Assembly (NCBI GenBank): GCA_036787815.1
Contig: DAIQOP010000167.1
Span: 1 to 8,480, forward strand
DNA from: DATBAK01 sp036787815
GTDB lineage: Bacteria > Actinomycetota > Acidimicrobiia > IMCC26256 > PALSA-610
DNA length: 8,480 nt
Reading direction: 5' to 3'
A program made the position numbers and the translations under genes. Each line of letters begins with the position of its first letter. Within the stretch, counting starts at the first letter, position 1. Positions 7,678-8,480 of the stretch are shown here, in pieces. The notes under the pieces are model-generated. The model had not been told where the DNA came from and made no database searches. It saw only the letters and a list, made by a program, of their open reading frames with translations.

Positions 7678-7887
7678 CGCACTCCTTCCGAAGGCTGCGC
7701 CGTAAGACCCCGGGCCGGGCGTCAGGCCGGGATCACGGCCACCGCCAGACGACTCTACGGGCCCGCGTTCGAGACGCTACCGGCGTCGGGCGCAGTATGC
7801 CCAGCAGGCGCGGACGGCACGCGGGTACTGCAAAGTTGCGTGGTACCACCGATGTGAGGCCGGCCGGTCGTTCATATCGTCGTCCTT
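7678..7887. other. Divergent intergenic region between the LuxR-type regulator and the DUF4242 gene
   Basis: These 210 bp hold the LuxR-type gene's ribosome binding site (7682-7687, minus strand) and presumably promoters in both directions. I see a perfect 8-bp palindrome TGGTACCA (7841-7848) and a candidate -10 element for the plus-strand gene at 7875-7880, but no convincing operator, terminator or small gene. The minus-strand frame across 7733-8011 lacks a recognisable product and runs antisense to the DUF4242 gene. Confidence 0.6.
7875..7880 (+). promoter_or_regulatory. Candidate -10 element for a leaderless DUF4242 transcript
   Basis: TATCGT ends 7 nt before the GTG start at 7888, the spacing expected if transcription begins at the start codon. 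No Shine-Dalgarno is visible ahead of this GTG, which fits leaderless initiation, common in Actinomycetota. There is no clear -35 hexamer at 16-18 nt upstream, so this is weak. Confidence 0.3.
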
Positions 7888-8262
7888 GTGACGATCGTTC
7901 CCGTGCCAGCCGAACCAGGCGAGTTGACGTTTCTCGTCGAGCGCTACCTACCCGTCGGTGATGTCGATGGCCTCGCGAGGGCAGTCGATCGCGTCGCGTC
8001 GGCGTGCGCACGAGGTATCGCGGGCCGTCACGACGTGCGCTATGTCCAGTCGATATTCGTGCCCGGCGACGACACCTGTTTCTGTGTCTTCCAGGCTCCC
8101 TCGGTCGAAGCGGTTCACGCCGTCAACGAGGCCGGCCACTTTCCGGTCGACCGCATCAGCGCGGCGATCAGCCTGCGGCTCGAGCGTTCTTTCCGACCCT
8201 CCGCGATCGCGACATCTCAGCCCGACAACGAATCGTCATCACACGACAAGGAGCCTCGGTGA
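7888..8262 (+). CDS. DUF4242 family protein (SCO4226-like small ferredoxin-fold protein)
   Basis: The 124-residue product matches DUF4242. Seen: the opening strand LTFLVERYLP (13-22), a helix with LARAVDRVASAC (29-40), VRYVQSIFVPGDDTCFCVFQAPSVEAV (50-76) and HFPVDRISAAISL (84-96), corresponding to the family pattern LVER, WvhSyv.....tyClyeAp..ea, FPadrI. The characterised member SCO4226 of Streptomyces coelicolor is a nickel-binding protein; whether this one binds metal is inference. The last 25 residues are polar and probably disordered. Start choice: GTG at 7888 has no visible Shine-Dalgarno and may be leaderless; a TTG at 7924 would begin the protein just before the conserved LVER strand and cannot be excluded. 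The stop overlaps the next gene's start (GTGA), and that gene's ribosome binding site lies inside this reading frame. Confidence 0.85.
   Translation: MTIVPVPAEPGELTFLVERYLPVGDVDGLARAVDRVASACARGIAGRHDVRYVQSIFVPGDDTCFCVFQAPSVEAVHAVNEAGHFPVDRISAAISLRLERSFRPSAIATSQPDNESSSHDKEPR
8248..8253 (+). promoter_or_regulatory. Ribosome binding site of the right-edge secreted protein
   Basis: AAGGAG lies 5 nt before the GTG at 8259, inside the end of the DUF4242 frame. It fixes the start of the following gene and makes its GTGA overlap with the upstream stop a typical translational-coupling junction. Confidence 0.7.
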
Positions 8263-8480
8263 CCAAGTCGCGAGCCGCCCGTTCAGCCGGAATCGTGAGC
8301 GTTGCGATTGCGGTCGCTTCCACCGCCTTCATCGTGGCTTCCAGCGGCGTGGTGAGCGGCGCCGCGGTTCCAGCCGTCCATCCGGCCGCGGTTGCGAAAC
8401 GGGTGGTCTCGGCGCGCACCGCAACCCAGTTCGTGATGCCCGCGCCCGGAGTCGCGACGGTGCAGTCGGTGAGGCTCCCC
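8259..8480 (+). CDS. Secreted protein with Sec signal peptide, C-terminus outside window
   Basis: The frame is open from GTG 8259 to the right edge, 74 codons, with no stop. Seen: a basic start MTKSRAAR, a hydrophobic core at about residues 11-33 (GIVSVAIAVASTAFIVAS) and a small-residue cleavage region around GAAVPA (34-39), a classic Sec signal peptide. There is no lipobox Cys. The mature part in view is Ala/Val-rich and shows no family I recognise, so the function is unknown. The start overlaps the DUF4242 stop by 4 nt and has its own AAGGAG, so the two genes are almost certainly expressed together. Strong GC third-position bias continues to the edge, supporting a real gene. Confidence 0.8.
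   Translation, partial: MTKSRAARSAGIVSVAIAVASTAFIVASSGVVSGAAVPAVHPAAVAKRVVSARTATQFVMPAPGVATVQSVRLP

Noticed and set aside
6395..7705. A 436-codon plus-strand open frame
   Set aside because: It is antisense to the ATPase part of the LuxR-type regulator, whose Walker motifs and family match are clear. The product is Ser/Arg/Ala-rich noise.
7841..7848. TGGTACCA palindrome as a possible operator
   Set aside because: It is a single 8-bp palindrome with no flanking symmetry, and the same sequence occurs inside the secreted-protein gene near 3488, so it carries little weight.
7733..8011. A 92-codon minus-strand frame upstream of the regulator
   Set aside because: It overlaps the DUF4242 gene antisense, is Arg-rich, and has no ribosome binding site or family match that I can see.

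Overview
This 8.5 kb window is GC-rich bacterial DNA. The strong bias toward G or C at third codon positions, the frequent GTG starts, a large ATP-binding LuxR regulator and DUF4082/Ig-like/LamG-type secreted proteins point to Actinomycetota. I cannot fix the class. No rRNA, tRNA, CRISPR array, transposase or integrase is visible.

Layout: (1) Positions 1-3551, minus strand, hold the first 1183 codons of a very large secreted multidomain protein that runs off the left edge. Its order is signal peptide, DUF4082, Big_5-type Ig-like domain, amidotransferase-like Rossmann region, NodB/polysaccharide-deacetylase-like region, LamG-like beta-sandwich and a C-terminal beta module. (2) Positions 3562-3880 are a non-coding divergent intergenic region with a 9-bp inverted repeat, short direct repeats and two small GC hairpins. 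(3) Positions 3881-4831, plus strand, hold two closely spaced genes: a YceI-like lipocalin-fold protein and a SnoaL-like (NTF2 fold) protein. (4) Positions 4816-7677, minus strand, encode a 953-residue LuxR-family regulator with an N-terminal P-loop ATPase. It converges on the SnoaL-like gene with a 16-bp tail-to-tail overlap. (5) Positions 7678-7887 are a second divergent intergenic region. (6) Positions 7888-8480, plus strand, hold a DUF4242 (SCO4226-like) small protein whose stop codon overlaps the GTG start of a secreted protein that runs off the right edge.

How the genes may work together: the YceI-like and SnoaL-like genes very probably share a transcript (15-nt gap, strong internal ribosome binding site), and the DUF4242 and secreted genes are probably translationally coupled. 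The LuxR-type regulator lies between these two pairs and could control one or both, but the sequence does not show a target. I found no convincing evidence of a new defence, mobile or biosynthetic system. The most distinctive items are the large secreted protein with its altered NodB-type metal motif and the structured repeat cluster upstream of it.
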